64,000 bases of DNA from Agrococcus jejuensis (GTDB lineage Bacteria > Actinomycetota > Actinomycetes > Actinomycetales > Microbacteriaceae), in the NCBI RefSeq assembly GCF_900099705.1, contig NZ_LT629695.1, forward strand, positions 2,666,001-2,730,000, in the 5' to 3' direction. Below, one piece after another: positions 27,055-35,863 of the stretch (positions within the stretch are counted from its first letter, which is position 1; every line of letters starts with the position of its first letter). Both the position numbers and the translations under genes were made by a program. The notes beneath the pieces were generated by a model, which worked only from the letters and a program-made list of their open reading frames with translations, was not told the DNA's origin and searched no databases.

Positions 27055-28362
27055 GTGGCGCACGGCATGATCTGGCGCAACTGGGGCAGGTCGCAGCGCT
27101 CGACGCCCACCGCCGTGCTCACCCCGGTCGACGCCGAGGAGGTCGCGGGCATCGTGCGCTCGGCGCACGAGCGCGGGCTGCGCGTGAAGCCCATCGGCGC
27201 CGGCCACTCGTTCTCGGCCGTCGCGGTCGCGCCCGGCATCCAGCTCGACCTCGCGAGCCTCTCGGGCCTCCTCGCCGTCGACGCGGCGACGCGCGAGGCG
27301 ACGTTCGCCGCCGGCACGCCGCTGCATGCCGTCGGCGACTTGCTCGCCCCGCACGGCCTCGCGTTCGAGTCGATGGGCGACATCGACCGCCAGACCATCG
27401 CGGGCGCCGTCTCGACGGGCACGCACGGCACGGGCCTCGCGTTCGGCTCCATCGGCGCCACGATCGCGGCCGCGACGCTCGTCACCGGCACGGGGGAGGT
27501 GCTGCGCGTGAGCGCCACCGAGCACGCCGACCTGCTGCCCGCCGTGCGCCTCGGCCTCGGCGCGCTCGGCGTGCTCGTCGACGTCACGCTGCGCTGCGTG
27601 CCCGCGTTCACGCTCCACGCCGTCGAGCGCGTCGAGCCGCTCGAGGAGGTGCTGGAGGCGTGGCGCGAGCGCGCGGCGGGCGCCGACCACATGGAGTGGT
27701 ACTGGTTCCACGGCACCGACCGCGCCATCACGATGACGCGCACGCGCGGACCCGCCGACGCCCCGCGCATCGGCCCCGGCCGCATCCGCCACCTCGCCGA
27801 GCGCGAGCTGCTCGCCAATGGCGCGTGGGGCGCGCTCTGCGGGGCAGCGTCGTCCGTGCCGGCGCTCGCGCCCGGCATCGCGCGCATCGCCGCGACGCAG
27901 TTCGCCGGCCCCGAGGTGCGCGACCGCTCCGACCGGGTCTTCGTCGCACCGCGCCGTGTGCGCTTCCGCGAGATGGAGTACGGCATGCCGCTCGACGCCG
28001 TGCCGAGCGCGTTCCGCGCCATGCGCGCGCTCGTCGAGCGCCGCGGCTGGCGCATCACGTTCCCCGTCGAGGTGCGCGCCGTCGCCGCCGACGACGCGCT
28101 GCTGTCGACGGCCCACGGCCGCGAGACCGGCTACCTCGCCGTGCACCGCTACTGGCGCGAGGACCCGCGCGAGCACTTCGCCGAGGTCGAGCGCATCCTG
28201 CTCGACCACGACGGCCGCCCGCACTGGGGCAAGCTGCACACGCAGACCGCCGCCGACCTCGAGCTGCGGCTGCCGACGCTCGCGGCGTTCCGCGTCATCC
28301 GCGACCGGCTCGACCCCGATCGCACGTTCGACAACCCGTACCTGCGCCGCACGATCGGCTGA
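27055..28362 (+). CDS. FAD-binding D-arabinono-1,4-lactone oxidase-family protein
   Basis: This 435-residue flavoprotein belongs to the aldonolactone oxidase family (gulono-, arabinono- and related lactone oxidases or dehydrogenases). The N-terminal PCMH FAD-binding domain has IGAGHSFS, where His51 is the position of covalent flavin attachment in relatives. The C-terminal ALO domain carries MEWYWF and the final HWGKLH motif. It oxidises a sugar 1,4-lactone; physiological substrate unknown. The start is GTG 27055; an ATG at 27067 is a possible alternative. Confidence 0.88.
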   Translation: MAHGMIWRNWGRSQRSTPTAVLTPVDAEEVAGIVRSAHERGLRVKPIGAGHSFSAVAVAPGIQLDLASLSGLLAVDAATREATFAAGTPLHAVGDLLAPHGLAFESMGDIDRQTIAGAVSTGTHGTGLAFGSIGATIAAATLVTGTGEVLRVSATEHADLLPAVRLGLGALGVLVDVTLRCVPAFTLHAVERVEPLEEVLEAWRERAAGADHMEWYWFHGTDRAITMTRTRGPADAPRIGPGRIRHLAERELLANGAWGALCGAASSVPALAPGIARIAATQFAGPEVRDRSDRVFVAPRRVRFREMEYGMPLDAVPSAFRAMRALVERRGWRITFPVEVRAVAADDALLSTAHGRETGYLAVHRYWREDPREHFAEVERILLDHDGRPHWGKLHTQTAADLELRLPTLAAFRVIRDRLDPDRTFDNPYLRRTIG

Positions 28363-28373
28363 CGCGTCGCCGG

Positions 28374-28379
28374 TAGCGT
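28374..28379 (+). promoter_or_regulatory. Leaderless-type -10 (TAGCGT)
   Basis: TAGCGT ends seven bases before the ATG at 28387 and argues against the in-frame GTG at 28378 that overlaps it. Confidence 0.5.
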
Positions 28380-28386
28380 GGTGCGC

Positions 28387-28749
28387 ATGATCGATCCCGT
28401 GACCCTGACCTTCACGATCGTCGGCGCGGCTGTGGCCGTCATCGTGCTCGCGCTCGTCGTGTGGATCGTGCTCGGCGCCCGCAAGGTGGGGCGCGCCGTC
28501 ACCGAGATCGAGCGGTCGCGCGCCGCGCTCGCGACCGCCCGCACGCAGCGCGACGCGGCGACGGGCACCGAGGTCGCCGCGGCCGAGGACGCCGTGCAGG
28601 CCGCCCGCCGCGCGAGCAATGCCGCGACGCGCGAGGGCGAGGCGCTGCGCCGGCGCTTCCCGACGTCGATGTTCGCCGGCCGCATCCCCGCAGCCGCATA
28701 CGAGGAGTCGGGCGGCGGCACGGCCGAGCCGCCCCGCATCGCGTTCTAG
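28387..28749 (+). CDS. Hypothetical single-pass membrane protein
   Basis: This 120-residue protein has one membrane segment at about residues 8-32 (FTIVGAAVAVIVLALVVWIV). A long helix rich in Ala, Arg and Glu follows and is likely a coiled coil. Its Cys-free tail ends PPRIAF. No known family was recognised. It probably has its own promoter. Confidence 0.65.
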   Translation: MIDPVTLTFTIVGAAVAVIVLALVVWIVLGARKVGRAVTEIERSRAALATARTQRDAATGTEVAAAEDAVQAARRASNAATREGEALRRRFPTSMFAGRIPAAAYEESGGGTAEPPRIAF

Positions 28750-28760
28750 TCGGGCCGCCC

Positions 28761-29969
28761 TCAGACGGTCAGCGCCGCCCGCACGTCGGCCGCCCACGTG
28801 CCCGGCCCCGTCACGTCGACGGCGCCCAGCCCCTGCCACGCCGCGGCCTCGTGCACGCGCGGCGCGATGCGCGCCGCGAGCTCGCCCGAGCGGTCGGCGA
28901 ACGCCGGCTCGACGTGCGCGTGCTGCACGCGCAGCACGCCCGCGCGCCGATCGCTCTTGAGGTCCATGCGCCCCACGATCTCGTCGCCCACGACGACGGG
29001 CAGCACGTAGTAGCCGTGCTCGCGCTCCTCGGGCGGCGTGTAGATCGAGATCCGGTAGTGGAAGTCGAACATGCGCAGCGCGCGCGGCCGATGCCACGCG
29101 ATCGGGTCGAACGGCGACAGCAGCGCCGTCGCATCCATGCTGCGCGGGATGCGCTGGCTCGCGTGCAGATAGGCGGGCGCACCCCAGCCGGCCACCGTGA
29201 CGGGCAGCAGCTCGCCCGCGTCGACGAGCTGCTCCACGGCCCGCTTCGCATCGGCGAGGTAGGCGAGGCGGTGGTAGTCGCGCAGGTCGTCGACCGTGCC
29301 GACGCCGAGCGCGATCGCCGCGCGCCGCACGAGCTCGACCGTCGCCTCCTCCTCGGGCACGACGTGCTGCAGCGTCGCGGGCAGCGCGCGCTCGGCGACG
29401 TCGTACACGCGCTCGAAGCGCCGACGGCCCAGCACGACGAGCTCGCCGGCCCGGAACATCGCGTGCACCGCGTGATACGCGTCGCCGCGGTCCCACCAGC
29501 CGCCAGGGCCGCGCACGTTCGCCGGATGCTCGAGCTCGCCGACCGTCGACGGCCCGCGGTCGCGGATGATGGCGTGCAGCTCGGCGACGAGCGTCGCGTG
29601 GGCGTCGAACCACGCCGCGTGCTTCGCGCGGAACCGGTCGGCGCGGAAGCGCAGCAGCGGCACGTCGTCGACCGGCACGATCGCCGCCTCGTGCGCCCAC
29701 AGCTCCGTCGTGCGACCGAGCACGCGCGGCCTGCGGTCGTGCGTCACGAGCCGATCGAGCAGGGCGCGGTCGTACGTGCCGAGGCGCGCGAGCATCGGCA
29801 GGTAGTGGCTGCGCTCGAAGACGTTGACGGTGTCGAGCTGCAGCAGCCCGAGCCGTGCGAACGCGCCGGAGAGCTGTCGCGTGCCGACGACGGGCGGGGG
29901 AGCGCCGAAGCCCTGCGCCGCGAATGCGATGCGTCGTGCCTCCGCCGCCGACAGCCGTGCTCGAGCCAT
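28761..29969 (-). CDS. YcaQ-type winged-helix DNA glycosylase
   Basis: This 402-residue protein belongs to the HTH_42 family that includes E. coli YcaQ and Streptomyces AlkZ, glycosylases that unhook DNA interstrand crosslinks. The segment GLLQLDTVNVFERSHYL carries Gln44-Leu-Asp46 at the position of the catalytic Q-x-D/Q-x-Q motif. The usual SPFDPIAWHRPRALRMFDFHYRI region is near residue 290-315 (outline). The ending with TWAADVRAAL is also typical. The ATG at 29969 is preceded at seven bases by TAGGGT, so the longer upstream reading frame is not used. Confidence 0.88.
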   Translation of the reverse strand: MARARLSAAEARRIAFAAQGFGAPPPVVGTRQLSGAFARLGLLQLDTVNVFERSHYLPMLARLGTYDRALLDRLVTHDRRPRVLGRTTELWAHEAAIVPVDDVPLLRFRADRFRAKHAAWFDAHATLVAELHAIIRDRGPSTVGELEHPANVRGPGGWWDRGDAYHAVHAMFRAGELVVLGRRRFERVYDVAERALPATLQHVVPEEEATVELVRRAAIALGVGTVDDLRDYHRLAYLADAKRAVEQLVDAGELLPVTVAGWGAPAYLHASQRIPRSMDATALLSPFDPIAWHRPRALRMFDFHYRISIYTPPEEREHGYYVLPVVVGDEIVGRMDLKSDRRAGVLRVQHAHVEPAFADRSGELAARIAPRVHEAAAWQGLGAVDVTGPGTWAADVRAALTV

Positions 29970-29976
29970 GCATCCG

Positions 29977-29982
29977 ACCCTA
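29977..29982 (-). promoter_or_regulatory. Leaderless-type -10 for the YcaQ-like gene
   Basis: Minus-strand TAGGGT ends seven bases before the ATG at 29969. Confidence 0.5.
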
Positions 29983-30050
29983 CGGCGACCCTCCGACGCC
30001 CATCGTGCGCGCACAGCGGACGCATGTGCCGATCGGGGCACCCGCGTCGC

Positions 30051-30056
30051 TAGGCT
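30051..30056 (+). promoter_or_regulatory. Leaderless-type -10 (TAGGCT)
   Basis: TAGGCT ends eight bases before the ATG of the AI-2E-family permease gene. Confidence 0.45.
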
Positions 30057-30064
30057 CGACCCCC

Positions 30065-31216
30065 ATGAGGCTGTTCGGCGGGCGCGAGCGACGCGACGTC
30101 GACGTGCGCCCGACCGCCGACGCCGTGCCGCCCGCGCTGAAGATCGCCAGCGCCTGGTCGTGGCGGCTGCTCGTCGTCGCCGCGGCCCTCGCCGTCGTCC
30201 TCTTCCTCATCGCGCAGCTGCGCATCATCGTCATCCCGCTCATGGTCGCGGCCCTGCTGACGGCGCTCATGATCCCGCTCGTCGAGTGGCTGCAGCGGCA
30301 CCGCTGGCCCCGCGGCCTCGCGGTCGCGCTCGCCGTCGTGCTGCTGCTGTCGGTCGTCACCGCGCTGTTCTGGCTCGCGGTCTCGCAGATCCGCGACGGC
30401 TATCCCGCGCTGCAGCAGCGCGCGATCGACTCGTACGCCGGGCTGCGGCAGTTCCTGCTCGAGTCGCCCCTGCACCTCACCGAGCGCGACATCTCGCGCT
30501 ACACCGACGCGCTCGTGCAGGCGATCCAGCAGGACACGCAGCAGATCCTCTCGGGCGCGCTGTCGGTCGGCTCGTCGCTGGGCCACCTCGTCGTCGGCCT
30601 GCTGCTCACGATCTTCGCCACGATCTTCCTGCTGTTCGACGGCGCCCGCATCTGGCGCTGGATCGTCGGCATCTTCCCGCGCCGCGCCCGACCGGCCGTC
30701 GACGGCAGCGCACGCGCCGGCTGGGTCACGCTCGGCAACTTCGTGCGCGTGCAGCTCGTCGTCGCCGCGATCGACGCCGTCGGCATCGGCCTCGGCGCGT
30801 TCATCCTCGGCCTCTTCTACGGCGGCATGCCGCTCGTCGTGCCCATCGCGGTGCTCGTGTTCCTCGGGTCGTTCATCCCCGTCGTCGGCGCCATCGCGAC
30901 CGGCACGATCGCGGTGCTCGTCGCGCTCATCGCCCTCGGGCCCATCCCGGCGGTCATCATGCTCGGCATCGTGCTGCTCGTGCAGCAGATCGAGGGGCAC
31001 GTGCTGCAGCCGTTCATCATGGGCACGGCCGTCAAGGTGCATCCGCTCGCCGTCGTGCTCGCCGTCGCCGGCGGCTCGATCGTCGCAGGCATCCCCGGCG
31101 CGCTCTTCGCCGTGCCGGTCGTCGCCTTCCTCAACGTGGCGATCAAGACCGTCGCGACGGGCTCGTGGCGCACGAATCCTCGACCGACCACGTTCTCGGA
31201 GGTCCCGAACGCATGA
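30065..31216 (+). CDS. AI-2E-family membrane permease
   Basis: This 383-residue protein has about seven to eight membrane segments and belongs to the AI-2E/YdiK/PerM permease family. The family core is visible: IPLMVAALLTALMIPLV near the start, then FGGMPL-like GGMPLVVPIAVLVFLGSFIPVVGA, and QQIEGHVLQPFIMG. Members export autoinducer-2 or act as Na+/H+ antiporters; neither can be assigned from sequence. The stop overlaps the ATG of ilvA (ATGA), so the two are translationally coupled. Confidence 0.87.
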   Translation: MRLFGGRERRDVDVRPTADAVPPALKIASAWSWRLLVVAAALAVVLFLIAQLRIIVIPLMVAALLTALMIPLVEWLQRHRWPRGLAVALAVVLLLSVVTALFWLAVSQIRDGYPALQQRAIDSYAGLRQFLLESPLHLTERDISRYTDALVQAIQQDTQQILSGALSVGSSLGHLVVGLLLTIFATIFLLFDGARIWRWIVGIFPRRARPAVDGSARAGWVTLGNFVRVQLVVAAIDAVGIGLGAFILGLFYGGMPLVVPIAVLVFLGSFIPVVGAIATGTIAVLVALIALGPIPAVIMLGIVLLVQQIEGHVLQPFIMGTAVKVHPLAVVLAVAGGSIVAGIPGALFAVPVVAFLNVAIKTVATGSWRTNPRPTTFSEVPNA

Positions 31217-32460
31217 CGTCGCTCGACGCGCTGGGCACGATCCCCGGCCCCACGCTCGCGGAGTTCCGCGAGGCCCAGGTCACGGTCGCGGCGGCGATCC
31301 AGCGCACGCCGCTCGAGCTCTCACGACACCTGTCGGGCATGCTCGGCTCGACCGTGCACCTCAAGTGCGAGAACCTGCAGCGCACCGGCGCGTACAAGCT
31401 GCGCGGCGCGTACAACATGCTGTCGAAGCTCACGCCCGAGCAGCGCGAGCGCGGCGTCGTCGCCGCCTCGGCGGGCAACCACGCGCAGGGCGTCGCGTTC
31501 GCGGCCTCCGAGCTCGGCATCCAGTCGACGATCTTCATGCCCATGGGCGCCGCGCTGCCCAAGGTGCAGGCGACGCGCGACTACGGCGCTCGCATCGAGC
31601 TGCGCGGCCTCGACTTCCAGACGGCGCTGCAGGCGGCCATCGCGCACGTCGCCGAGACCGGCGCCACGTTCGTGCCGCCGTACGACCACCACGACATCAT
31701 CGCCGGCCAGGGCACGCTCGGCCTCGAGATCCTCGACGAGCAGCCCGACGTCGAGACGATCCTCGTGCCGATCGGCGGCGGCGGCCTCGCCGCGGGCGTC
31801 GCGTCGGCCGCCAAGCAGCGCGCCGCCGAGCTCGGCCGCGACATCCGCGTGATCGGCGTGCAGGCAGAGGGTGCCGCCGCCTACCCGCCGTCGCTCGCGC
31901 ACGGCGGCCCCACGACCATCCAGACGCTCCCGACGATCGCCGACGGCATCGCCGTCGCGCGGCCAGGCGACCTGCCGTTCGAGATCATCCGCGCCTGCGT
32001 CGACGACGTCGTCACGGTCGCCGACGACGACATCGCCCGCGCGATCATCGCGCTGCTCGAGCGTGCGAAGCTCGTCGCCGAGCCCGCTGGCGCCGTGACG
32101 ACCGCCGCGATCATGACGGGTGCGGTGCGGGATGCGGGCTCGACCGTCGCGATCCTGTCGGGCGGCAACGTCGACCCCATGGTGCTCGAGCGCGTCATCG
32201 GCCGCGGCCTCGTGGCGTCGCAGCGGTATCTGCGCATCCGCATGGACCTGCCCGACCGTCCCGGCCAGCTCGCGATCATCGCGCAGATCCTCTCCGACGA
32301 GCAGGCGAACGTCGTCGAGGTCATGCACACGCGCCACAACGAGTGGACGCAGATCAACGACGTCGCGATCGAGCTGTCGGTCACGACGCGCGGCCCCGAG
32401 CACGCGCAGCGCCTGCTCGCCGCGCTGCGTCGTGCGGGCTACGAGCCGCACGAGGTCTGA
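31213..32460 (+). CDS. ilvA: Threonine ammonia-lyase with ACT domain
   Basis: This 415-residue PLP enzyme deaminates threonine to 2-oxobutanoate, the first step of isoleucine synthesis. The PLP lysine is Lys62 in TGAYKLRGA; SAGNHAQGVA and the phosphate-binding GGGGLAAG follow. The C-terminal 80 residues form one ACT regulatory domain (LPDRPGQLAIIAQIL). The single ACT-like domain fits the shorter actinobacterial forms, which may be biosynthetic or catabolic. The other ilv genes of the window are at 47.8-53.0 kb. Confidence 0.93.
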   Translation: MTSLDALGTIPGPTLAEFREAQVTVAAAIQRTPLELSRHLSGMLGSTVHLKCENLQRTGAYKLRGAYNMLSKLTPEQRERGVVAASAGNHAQGVAFAASELGIQSTIFMPMGAALPKVQATRDYGARIELRGLDFQTALQAAIAHVAETGATFVPPYDHHDIIAGQGTLGLEILDEQPDVETILVPIGGGGLAAGVASAAKQRAAELGRDIRVIGVQAEGAAAYPPSLAHGGPTTIQTLPTIADGIAVARPGDLPFEIIRACVDDVVTVADDDIARAIIALLERAKLVAEPAGAVTTAAIMTGAVRDAGSTVAILSGGNVDPMVLERVIGRGLVASQRYLRIRMDLPDRPGQLAIIAQILSDEQANVVEVMHTRHNEWTQINDVAIELSVTTRGPEHAQRLLAALRRAGYEPHEV

Positions 32461-32471
32461 CCCCGCGCACG

Positions 32472-32506
32472 ACGAAGGGCCGCCCGCGATGCGGGCGGCC
32501 CTTCGT
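32472..32506. terminator. Hairpin terminator between ilvA and greA
   Basis: A perfect 16-base-pair stem (ACGAAGGGCCGCCCGC) with a GAT loop lies 11 bases after ilvA and 20 bases before the end of the convergent greA. It can serve both genes. Confidence 0.85.
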
Positions 32507-32526
32507 GCTGCTGCGGGGGAGGCGCG

Positions 32527-33018
32527 TCAGGCGCCGCGGTACGTCTCGACGTCGAGGATCTCGACGGCGATCTCCTTGCCGCTCGGCGCCGTGTACGTCG
32601 CGGACTCGCCGATCTTGAGGCCGAGCACGGCTGCGCCGATGGGGCTCGACTCCGAGTACACGTCGAGGTCGTCGCCGGCCTCGTGGATCTCGCGGTTGCC
32701 CACGAGGAAGGTCTGCTTCGAGCCCGCGATCGTCGCCTTCACGACCGTGCCGGCCTCGACGACGCCGTTGGCCGCGGGGGCCTCGCCGACCTTGGCCGTG
32801 CGCAGCAGGTGCGTGACCTGCAGGATGCGCGCCTCGATCTGCGCCTGGTCGTCCTTGGCGGCGTGGTAGCCGCCGTTCTCCTTGAGGTCGCCCTCGTCGC
32901 GGGCCTCCTCGATGCGCTTCGCGATCTCGACGCGCACGGGCCCCGTCAGGTTGTCGAGCTCGGCCTGGAGGCGGTCGAACGCCTCCTGGCTCAGCCAGGT
33001 CTCCGTCGTGTCGGGCAT
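32527..33018 (-). CDS. greA: Transcription elongation factor GreA
   Basis: This 163-residue factor rescues backtracked RNA polymerase by stimulating transcript cleavage. An N-terminal coiled coil (about residues 10-80, with EARDEGDLKENGGYHAAKDD at its tip as key stretch) precedes the C-terminal FKBP-like domain that includes SPIGAAVLGLKIGE. The tip carries the acidic residues needed for cleavage. The ATG has AGGAG upstream. greA next to the DUF4307 gene and mca is a conserved actinobacterial order. Confidence 0.96.
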   Translation of the reverse strand: MPDTTETWLSQEAFDRLQAELDNLTGPVRVEIAKRIEEARDEGDLKENGGYHAAKDDQAQIEARILQVTHLLRTAKVGEAPAANGVVEAGTVVKATIAGSKQTFLVGNREIHEAGDDLDVYSESSPIGAAVLGLKIGESATYTAPSGKEIAVEILDVETYRGA

Positions 33019-33073
33019 GAGGTCTCCTGATATGCGGGAAGCCGGCCCGAGCGGGCCGGCAGTGCCCGCGAGC

Positions 33074-33466
33074 CTATCGCAGCCAGCAGCGGTAGACCAA
33101 TCCGCCGATGGCCTCGTCGGCGGTGCGCACGACCACGCTCTGCGGGGTCGTCCACTGCTCCGAGGGGTCGACGTCGAGCTCGACCCAGCCCACGGTGGAG
33201 TGGTGCCGGTCGAAGGCGTTGACGGCGCAGCGCACGGGCGTGCCGGGCTCGACCGTGACGGTGAAGTCGATCTGGATCGAGTGCGCGTCGATGCGCGTCG
33301 AGCCGGTGTCCTGCGTGTCGATCGTGCCGCGCGGGTCGGCGAGACCGCCCCAGATCACCCACGCGAGCATGACGACGACGATGCCGGCGGCGACCGAGAT
33401 GCCGATGATCCGGTCGCGACGTCGACGCTCGGGCGTGCGGCCGTAGCGGGCGGCGAGGTCGGTCAT
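33074..33466 (-). CDS. DUF4307 domain-containing membrane protein
   Basis: This 130-residue protein has a basic N-terminus (RYGRTPERRRRDR), one membrane segment at about residues 21-43 and an extracytoplasmic beta-rich domain. The domain contains VRCAVNAFDRHHSTVGW and ends GGLVYRCWLR, so two Cys could form a disulfide. It belongs to the actinobacterial DUF4307 family, function unknown. It lies between greA and the divergently transcribed mca. Confidence 0.85.
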   Translation of the reverse strand: MTDLAARYGRTPERRRRDRIIGISVAAGIVVVMLAWVIWGGLADPRGTIDTQDTGSTRIDAHSIQIDFTVTVEPGTPVRCAVNAFDRHHSTVGWVELDVDPSEQWTTPQSVVVRTADEAIGGLVYRCWLR

Positions 33467-33529
33467 GTCGGCGGTTCCGTGGGAGGATCGATGGGTCCCG
33501 TGACCAGCCTACTTCCGAGCGGAGGAGCC

Positions 33530-34387
33530 ATGCGCCGCCTGCTGAGCGTGCACGCGCATCCCGACGACGAGTCGAGCAAGGGAGCGGGCACCGTCGCCAG
33601 GTACGTCGCCGAGGGCGCGCAGGTCACGGTCGTGAGCTGCACGGGTGGCGAGTCGGGCGACATCCTCAACGAGGGCTTCGTCGACACCGTGCACGCGGCC
33701 CGCGACATGGCGGGGCTCCGCCGCGTCGAGATGCGCCGCGCGCAGGAGGCGCTCGGCGTCGACCACCTCTGGCTCGGCTACCTCGACTCGGGCCTGCCCG
33801 ACGAGGGCGAGCCCGTGCGGCCGCTGTCGTTCGCGACCATCCCCATCGAGGTCTCGGGTCGCGTGCTCGCGCGCATCATCCGTCGCCTGCGCCCGCAGGT
33901 CGTCGTGACGTACGACGAGCGCGGCGGCTACCCGCACCCCGACCACATCCGCTGCCACGAGATCACGATGTGGGCCGTCGAGCACGCCGCCCGCGCCGAC
34001 GATCCCGAGCTCGGCGAGCCGTGGACGGTGTCGAAGGTCTACTACGACCGCATGTCGTCGTCCGACAAGGTCTCGGCCTTCCTCGCCGACTACGAGCTCC
34101 ACGACCCCCACTCCGACCGCCTCGAGGGCATCCGCGAGATGGCGGAGTGGATGAAGGGGCGCACGCCGCGCATCACGACGCGCGTCGACGTCAGCGACCA
34201 CCTCGACGCCCGCGACGCCGCGCTGCGCGCGCACGCGAGCCAGGTGGCGCCCGACACGCCCTTCTTCTTCTGGCCGCACGACGTCATCCGTCGTGCGTGG
34301 CCCACCGAGGACTTCGAGCTCGTGCGCTCGACGGTCGGCGAGGCCCTGCCCGAGACCGACCTGTTCGCAGGGATCGACGAGGAGTGA
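33530..34387 (+). CDS. mca: Mycothiol S-conjugate amidase
   Basis: This 285-residue zinc hydrolase cleaves mycothiol S-conjugates in detoxification and shows that the organism makes mycothiol. The zinc motif is HAHPDDESSKGAGT, with His10 and Asp13 as ligands. A later GGYPHPDHIRCHEI supplies the third His. The stretch VYYDRMSSSDKVSAF and the C-terminal FFFWPHDVIRRAWPTEDFEL are typical of Mca rather than MshB. I chose the ATG at 33530 because GGAGGAG precedes it. Confidence 0.92.
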   Translation: MRRLLSVHAHPDDESSKGAGTVARYVAEGAQVTVVSCTGGESGDILNEGFVDTVHAARDMAGLRRVEMRRAQEALGVDHLWLGYLDSGLPDEGEPVRPLSFATIPIEVSGRVLARIIRRLRPQVVVTYDERGGYPHPDHIRCHEITMWAVEHAARADDPELGEPWTVSKVYYDRMSSSDKVSAFLADYELHDPHSDRLEGIREMAEWMKGRTPRITTRVDVSDHLDARDAALRAHASQVAPDTPFFFWPHDVIRRAWPTEDFELVRSTVGEALPETDLFAGIDEE

Positions 34388-34392
34388 CCCCC

Positions 34393-34665
34393 ATGCTCGC
34401 CATGCTCGCGCAGGCTGCGCCCGCCTACGATCCCGAGTCGGTGACGCCGGGCGTCATCGGCTTCGCGGCCACGGCCATCGTCGCGATCGCGGTCTGCTTC
34501 CTGCTGTTCGACATGAACCGCCGCGTGCGCCGCCTCAAGTATCGCGAGGAGGTGCGCGCCGAGATCGCCGCCGAGCAGGCGGGGTCGGCGGAGGATGCGA
34601 CGGGCGAGGCGGATTCGTCGGTGAGCGAGGCCACCGCTCCCGAGCAGGGCGAGCAGCAGCGCTGA
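34393..34665 (+). CDS. Small single-pass membrane protein downstream of mca
   Basis: This 90-residue protein has one membrane segment at about residues 20-40 (GVIGFAATAIVAIAVCFLLF) followed by a basic MNRRVRRLKYREEVR patch. A low-complexity acidic, Ala/Ser-rich tail completes it. Similar proteins follow mca in other actinobacteria. The ATG lies five bases after the mca stop, with GAGGAG in the end of mca as ribosome-binding site, so translation is coupled to mca. Function unknown. Confidence 0.75.
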   Translation: MLAMLAQAAPAYDPESVTPGVIGFAATAIVAIAVCFLLFDMNRRVRRLKYREEVRAEIAAEQAGSAEDATGEADSSVSEATAPEQGEQQR

Positions 34666-34681
34666 GCGCCGCCGTGCTCGG

Positions 34682-35092
34682 TCAGAGCACGTGCACCGCG
34701 GTGGCGCGCCACCGGTCGTCGAGGCCTTCGAGGCGCATGGCGACCGCGCGGGTGCGGCCGGGGGAGCGCACGATCGCCGTCGCCTCGACGATGCCGTCGG
34801 CGGGATGCGTCACGACGAGCGGCCCGATCTCGTAGTGCGCCCGGATGGGCTGCTGCTTGCGCAGCGCCCGGGTGCGGCGGGCGGCGATCGACCGGCGGGC
34901 GAGGTGCAGGTAGGTGTCCTCGGTGACCCAGCGCGCGACCTGCTCGACCTCGCGGGTGCCGAGCAGCACCTCGATGACGCAGCGCGTGAGGTTGTCGACG
35001 AGCGGCGTCGGGTCGGGCAGATCCCGGGTCGAGCACGGCTGGTAGTCGAAGTACTCGTCGACCTCGGCGGTCGACATCCTCGCGCGTGCCAT
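34682..35092 (-). CDS. Rv3235-family protein
   Basis: This 136-residue soluble protein resembles the Rv3235 family of actinobacteria. It starts with a disordered segment (STAEVDEYFDYQPCSTRDLPDP) and continues as a helical and beta domain with NLTRCVIEVLLGTREVEQVARW and LRKQQPIRAHYEIGPLVV (both partial quotations of longer stretches). In relatives the gene lies near secA; no secA is in this window. Its function is not known. The ATG at 35092 is favoured, with a second in-frame ATG 15 bases on. Confidence 0.75.
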   Translation of the reverse strand: MARARMSTAEVDEYFDYQPCSTRDLPDPTPLVDNLTRCVIEVLLGTREVEQVARWVTEDTYLHLARRSIAARRTRALRKQQPIRAHYEIGPLVVTHPADGIVEATAIVRSPGRTRAVAMRLEGLDDRWRATAVHVL

Positions 35093-35172
35093 GGCCTGTG
35101 CTCCCTGTCCGGATACCGTGCCGGCAACCGTAGACCGGCATGAGTTCCCTGGGAATGGGCAGAACTCCCCAT

Positions 35173-35217
35173 CTGTGGAGAACCCCGACCTGTGGCATGG
35201 CGGCGGGCTGTGGACAG
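35173..35217. promoter_or_regulatory. Cluster of CTGTGGA motifs
   Basis: Three CTGTGG motifs (35173, 35190 and 35209) lie in the 164-base gap between divergent genes. The first, CTGTGGAGAA, almost matches the direct repeats at 36157-36185. They could be binding sites for a shared regulator. Nothing else is seen in this gap apart from the -10 below. Confidence 0.3.
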
Positions 35218-35244
35218 CGTGCTGGCCACGCGCGCGCGTGGGGC

Positions 35245-35250
35245 TACCGT
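35245..35250 (+). promoter_or_regulatory. Leaderless-type -10 (TACCGT)
   Basis: TACCGT ends six bases before the GTG at 35257. Confidence 0.4.
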
Positions 35251-35256
35251 CGGCGC

Positions 35257-35838
35257 GTGCGCTTCGACGACCTGTTCGACGACCTCGAGAGCCAGCTCGA
35301 GGCCGAGCTGGGCGCGCACGAGCGGGACACGCTCGCCGAGGAGGAGCGCTTCCGGGTCGGCAGGCTCGAGCTGCAGGAGCGGCTGCGCGCCGCGCCGAGG
35401 TCGCTCGACCTGCGGCTGCGCTCGGGGGAGCGGCTGCGCATCGAGCGGCTCGCGATCGGCAAGGACTGGCTGAGCGGCACGATCCGCGACGGCGCCGCCG
35501 ACGGCGCGGGCTGCATCGTGCCGACGCGCTCGATCGCGGGCGTGCGGCTCGACGAGGACGCTGTCGTGCGCTCGCTCGAGTCGGCGGAGCCGCGACCCGG
35601 CGAGCAGCCGTCGCTCGCCGCCCGGCTGAGCCTCGGCTTCGCGCTGCGCGACCTGTCGCGGCGGCGCACGCCCGTCGAGCTGCGCTGCCCGGCACGGCTG
35701 CACGGCACGATCGACCGCGTCGCGCGCGACCACCTCGACCTCGCGATCCACGAGCCCGGCACGTCGCGGCATCCGCGGCACGTCACGGGCGTGGAGCTCG
35801 TGCCGTTCGCCGCGATCGACTGGGTGCGACTGCCGTAG
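35257..35838 (+). CDS. Conserved hypothetical protein
   Basis: This 193-residue protein starts with an acidic helical segment (FDDLFDDLESQLEAEL) containing many charged residues. A predicted beta-rich domain follows, with LRLRSGERLRIERLAIGKDW and a second, similar element LRCPARLHGTIDRVARDHLDL. The internal similarity suggests two small barrel-like repeats. I do not recognise the family. I chose the GTG with the TACCGT six bases upstream; longer in-frame starts would cover the promoter. It is convergent with the BldC-like gene. Confidence 0.65.
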   Translation: MRFDDLFDDLESQLEAELGAHERDTLAEEERFRVGRLELQERLRAAPRSLDLRLRSGERLRIERLAIGKDWLSGTIRDGAADGAGCIVPTRSIAGVRLDEDAVVRSLESAEPRPGEQPSLAARLSLGFALRDLSRRRTPVELRCPARLHGTIDRVARDHLDLAIHEPGTSRHPRHVTGVELVPFAAIDWVRLP

Positions 35839-35863
35839 CGGTCGCGCGCTCCTCTGCCGCGCG

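Noticed and set aside
26347..29973. A very long open frame on the minus strand (over 1200 codons) opposite the PLP aldolase, lactone oxidase and YcaQ genes
   Set aside because: Its translation is Arg/Ala-rich and of low complexity with no motif, as expected for antisense frames in very high-GC DNA. The genes on both strands there have clear family motifs.
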